Source: Nitrospira sp. SB0677_bin_15 | Lineage (GTDB): Bacteria; Nitrospirota; Nitrospiria; Nitrospirales; UBA8639 | DNA: 50,046 bases | Direction: 5' to 3' | Assembly (NCBI GenBank): GCA_009842645.1 | Contig: VYFB01000060.1 | Span: forward strand, 13,575 to 63,620 | Part shown: piece after piece, positions 47,241-50,046 of the stretch | Position numbering within the stretch: the first letter of the stretch is position 1 | How the letters are laid out: the number at the start of each line of letters is the position of its first letter | Program-made: the position numbers and the translations under genes | The notes under the pieces: generated by a model | What the model saw: only the letters and a program-made list of their open reading frames with translations | The model's database searches: none | What the model was told of the DNA's origin: nothing

Positions 47241-49286
47241 TTACAAAGGAGGGGAAGAATCGGGTCGAACCAAGTCAAGAAATCCGGCTTCGTCAAGCAT
47301 GGCGACACCCAGACGCTTGGCCTCGTCCAATTTCGACCCCGGAGCCTTTCCCACGACCACGTACGCGGTGTGTTTACTGACGGCAGAAGTGACCCGGCCG
47401 CCAAGTGCTTCAACACGTTGCGCGGCTTCCTGCCGGCTGACGCTCTCCAGCTCGCCGGTAAACACGAACCTTTTTCCTTTCAGGGGAGCGGCCCGCCCCG
47501 TCGCCTCACGGGGAACGGCTTGCACGGTCACGCCCAATGTTTTCATCCTGTCAAGCACAGCCGCGTTTCGGGGTTCGGCAAAGAAGTGGATCACGCTCTG
47601 CGCAATTTCCGGCCCTACGTCGTGAATCTCCAGTAATTCCTCACGGGTCACGGTCAGAAGCTTATCCAACGAACCGAACTGCGAGGCCAGAACCTGCGCA
47701 ACGTGCTGACCAACGTGGTGAATGCCGAGACCGAAGAGAAACCGTTCCAATGACGGGGTTTTGCTTTGCGCAATAGCCGCCAGCAATTGTGCAGCGGATT
47801 TATCCGCAAATCCATCCAGGCTCAAGAGTTGGTCTTTGGTCAAACGGTACAGATCAGACAAATCCTTCACAAAGGATTTATCCACCAATTGCGCTACGGT
47901 TTTCTCTCCCAGACCTTCGATATTGAGAGCGCCCTTGGAAGCAAAATGTTGGACGCCGCCTTTCAACTGTGAGGAACAGACGGTTTGCCCCGTGCAATAG
48001 TAGATGGGGCCTTCCTGCACCACGGCCGATTGACACACCGGACAGGCAAGAGGGATTGCAAACGAAGCGCCGCGTTGTTCCCCGGAAACCGCTACCCGTT
48101 CGACAATATCGGGAATGACGTCTCCTGCCCGTTCAACCTTGACCGTATCCCCTACCCGCACGTCCTTGCGCGCGACTTCTTCCACGTTGTGCAGCGTGGC
48201 CCGGCTGATCGTCACGCCGCCGACTTCAACCGGCGTTAGCAGGGCGATGGGCGTCAACGCTCCGGTTCGTCCCACCGACACCACAATGTCCTGGACGGTC
48301 GTCAATTCCTTGCGGGGCGGAAATTTAAAGGCAATTGCCCAGCGCGGGCTTCGGGATTTTTCCCCGAGTTGCTCTTGCTGATCGCGTGAATTGAGCTTCA
48401 CCACGATGCCGTCGATTTCAAAGGGCAAGCCTTCCCGTTGTTCCATCATGCCGTGGTGAAACGCAATGACCTCCTCAATGCCGTCACAGATCCGGCGTTG
48501 CGCAGGATCGGGAACGGGCAGCCCCCAAGCCTCAAGCAAGGCAACGGTCTCTCCATGCGTAGGCGGCAACCGACCGGACGAGACCATCAAGTCATAACAG
48601 GTGAGCACCAGGGGTCTGGATTCCGTGATCCGGAAATCGAGTTGTCTGAGGGAGCCGGATGCCGCGTTGCGGGGATTCGCAAACGTCTTTTCTCCTCGTT
48701 CGGTCAGTTGACGATTGAGGACCTGGAAATCGGGCAGGCGCAGATACGCTTCCCCCCGGACCACAATTCGTTGCGGAACGTTTCCGTGAAGCGTCAGGCA
48801 AGCCAGGCGAGCAAGAATCGTTCGAAGGTTCGGAGTAATATTTTCCCCTGTCTGCCCGTCGCCCCTGGTAGCCCCGCGGGTGAAGGTCCCGTTTTCATAC
48901 ACGACGACAACCGACAACCCGTCGTATTTGGGCTCAACGGCGTACTCGACCCGGCCGGAGTCAAGTTCCTTCTTTATGCGTGTATCAAAGGCAGAGACTT
49001 CCCCGGGGACCAGAACGGAATCGAGACTCAACAACGCGCGATCGTGCGGCACTTTCGCAAATTGTGCGAGCGGCGCGCCACTCACGCGTTGCGTGGGAGA
49101 ATCCGGCGTGAGCAGGTCGGGATGCTGCTTTTCCAGATCCTGAAGTTCCTTGAACAGGTTGTCGTATTCCGAATCTGAAATTTCGGGTTCATCGAGATGA
49201 TAGTAGAGATAATCGTGATGGCGGATCTGCTTGCGCAACTCGGCAATTCGAGCTTGACGATCAAAAAAAGTATCGGATGAAGACAT
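47241..49286 (-). CDS. ligA: NAD-dependent DNA ligase LigA
   Basis: YHLDEPEISDSEYDNLFKEL; adenylation motif AVEPKYDGLSVVVVYENG; zinc finger CPVC...; BRCT domain KGKRFVFTGELESVSRQEA. Confidence 0.98.
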   Translation of the reverse strand: MSSSDTFFDRQARIAELRKQIRHHDYLYYHLDEPEISDSEYDNLFKELQDLEKQHPDLLTPDSPTQRVSGAPLAQFAKVPHDRALLSLDSVLVPGEVSAFDTRIKKELDSGRVEYAVEPKYDGLSVVVVYENGTFTRGATRGDGQTGENITPNLRTILARLACLTLHGNVPQRIVVRGEAYLRLPDFQVLNRQLTERGEKTFANPRNAASGSLRQLDFRITESRPLVLTCYDLMVSSGRLPPTHGETVALLEAWGLPVPDPAQRRICDGIEEVIAFHHGMMEQREGLPFEIDGIVVKLNSRDQQEQLGEKSRSPRWAIAFKFPPRKELTTVQDIVVSVGRTGALTPIALLTPVEVGGVTISRATLHNVEEVARKDVRVGDTVKVERAGDVIPDIVERVAVSGEQRGASFAIPLACPVCQSAVVQEGPIYYCTGQTVCSSQLKGGVQHFASKGALNIEGLGEKTVAQLVDKSFVKDLSDLYRLTKDQLLSLDGFADKSAAQLLAAIAQSKTPSLERFLFGLGIHHVGQHVAQVLASQFGSLDKLLTVTREELLEIHDVGPEIAQSVIHFFAEPRNAAVLDRMKTLGVTVQAVPREATGRAAPLKGKRFVFTGELESVSRQEAAQRVEALGGRVTSAVSKHTAYVVVGKAPGSKLDEAKRLGVAMLDEAGFLDLVRPDSSPPL

Positions 49287-49304
49287 GGTTACATATCCCG
49301 TCGT

Positions 49305-49340
49305 GCGTGCGACCGATAGTGCACTTCATCAGAGGTTCCT
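49305..49340. mobile_element. Terminal fragment of the 144-bp MITE-like element
   Basis: TGCGTGCGACCGATAGTGCACTTCATCAGAGGTTCCT matches the right end of copy A. Confidence 0.7.
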
Positions 49341-49512
49341 TTACGTATTCATTAACAAATACAGGACATCGCGCCCCCCTCGCAAGAACGACAGAAAGAG
49401 GGATGGGTATATTTGACATTCCCGAACGTCCCTCTCTACCTTATCATCCAGGTTATTCTTGAGAATCTGCCGTTTTTCACCGGATCAACACTGAAAATCG
49501 AAAGGGGACCTG

Positions 49513-50019
49513 ATGTTTCAAAACCCTCAGTCCGTTCGGCACCAATGTGCCCCTCGCTCATTTTCAACAAAATTGGCATTTCAAGCAGGACTGCTCGTTT
49601 TACTCGGCGCCGTCCTTTCGACGGGTTGTGTCAGCAATGAACAGTACAAGTCGGAAAAGGCTCGTTGTTTGAATTTTCAGCGCCTGCTGGCACAAGAGGA
49701 AAACCGCGCAAGCACGCTGGATGACAAATTGGCGTATAAGGATAAGGAAATCAACAAACTCAATGCTCAATTAAAGGAAATGGAGGATAAAATAGCGGCA
49801 TCGGAATCCGAAAACCGCGACCTGACCGTTAAACTCGATGCCCTGGAGCAACAAAACCATCAACAGTCGGAACCGGAATCTATTCCGGAATCTTCCACTC
49901 TCTCAAAAGACTCAGACCCTTCCGGGGAAAAGACACTTTCCGAACCGTCGCTTTCCGATCCTTTTCTGAGCGATGAAGAACTGACAAACATGCTCGATCA
50001 CAGAGATATAAAAGAATAA
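49513..50019 (+). CDS. Putative lipoprotein with coiled-coil region
   Basis: Lipobox-like LLGAVLSTGC; coiled coil NKLNAQLKEMEDKIAASESENRDLTVKLDALEQQ. Confidence 0.7.
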   Translation: MFQNPQSVRHQCAPRSFSTKLAFQAGLLVLLGAVLSTGCVSNEQYKSEKARCLNFQRLLAQEENRASTLDDKLAYKDKEINKLNAQLKEMEDKIAASESENRDLTVKLDALEQQNHQQSEPESIPESSTLSKDSDPSGEKTLSEPSLSDPFLSDEELTNMLDHRDIKE

Positions 50020-50046
50020 ACCGCTACAATCCCCTCCCTCCCCCTC

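Overview
This looks like a ~50 kb chromosomal segment from a moderate-GC bacterium. Gene content and the NarK-type transporter are compatible with Nitrospirota, but that is a low-confidence inference.

Core content:
- A minus-strand pyrimidine cluster: pyrR-pyrB-pyrC-DUF4149-carA-sppA-M48-carB.
- proA, tRNA-Phe, purB-purS-purQ, nusB-ribH-ribBA, and a NarK-like MFS transporter.
- An RpoH-like sigma factor next to groES-groEL, then mutS2, queG, a NicO/UreH-like metal transporter, a CBS/DUF21 protein and ligA.

Accessory content:
- An IS1595-type transposase at the left edge.
- MazEF and RelB/YafQ modules bracketing the purB-S-Q genes.
- A ~29.6-37.8 kb island with an MmeI-like single-chain restriction-modification enzyme, a PIN toxin pair, a broken brnT with intact brnA, a DUF4143 ATPase and two VapBC modules.

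The window is densely seeded with several families of short palindromic repeats.

Most interesting signals:
1. A complete leader-peptide/attenuator architecture upstream of pyrR: promoter, SD, 18-aa ORF, terminator and T9.
2. Two 144-bp MITE-like elements in inverted orientation exactly bracketing rpoH, one starting at its stop codon.
3. Two degenerate copies of a small gene in direct orientation flanking the MmeI-like gene, each split by non-homologous inserted sequence.
4. REP-like repeats that appear to supply N-termini, C-termini or Shine-Dalgarno sequences to genes.
5. An amber-interrupted brnT beside an intact brnA.

All calls come from reading the sequence and ORF track; no database searches were run.
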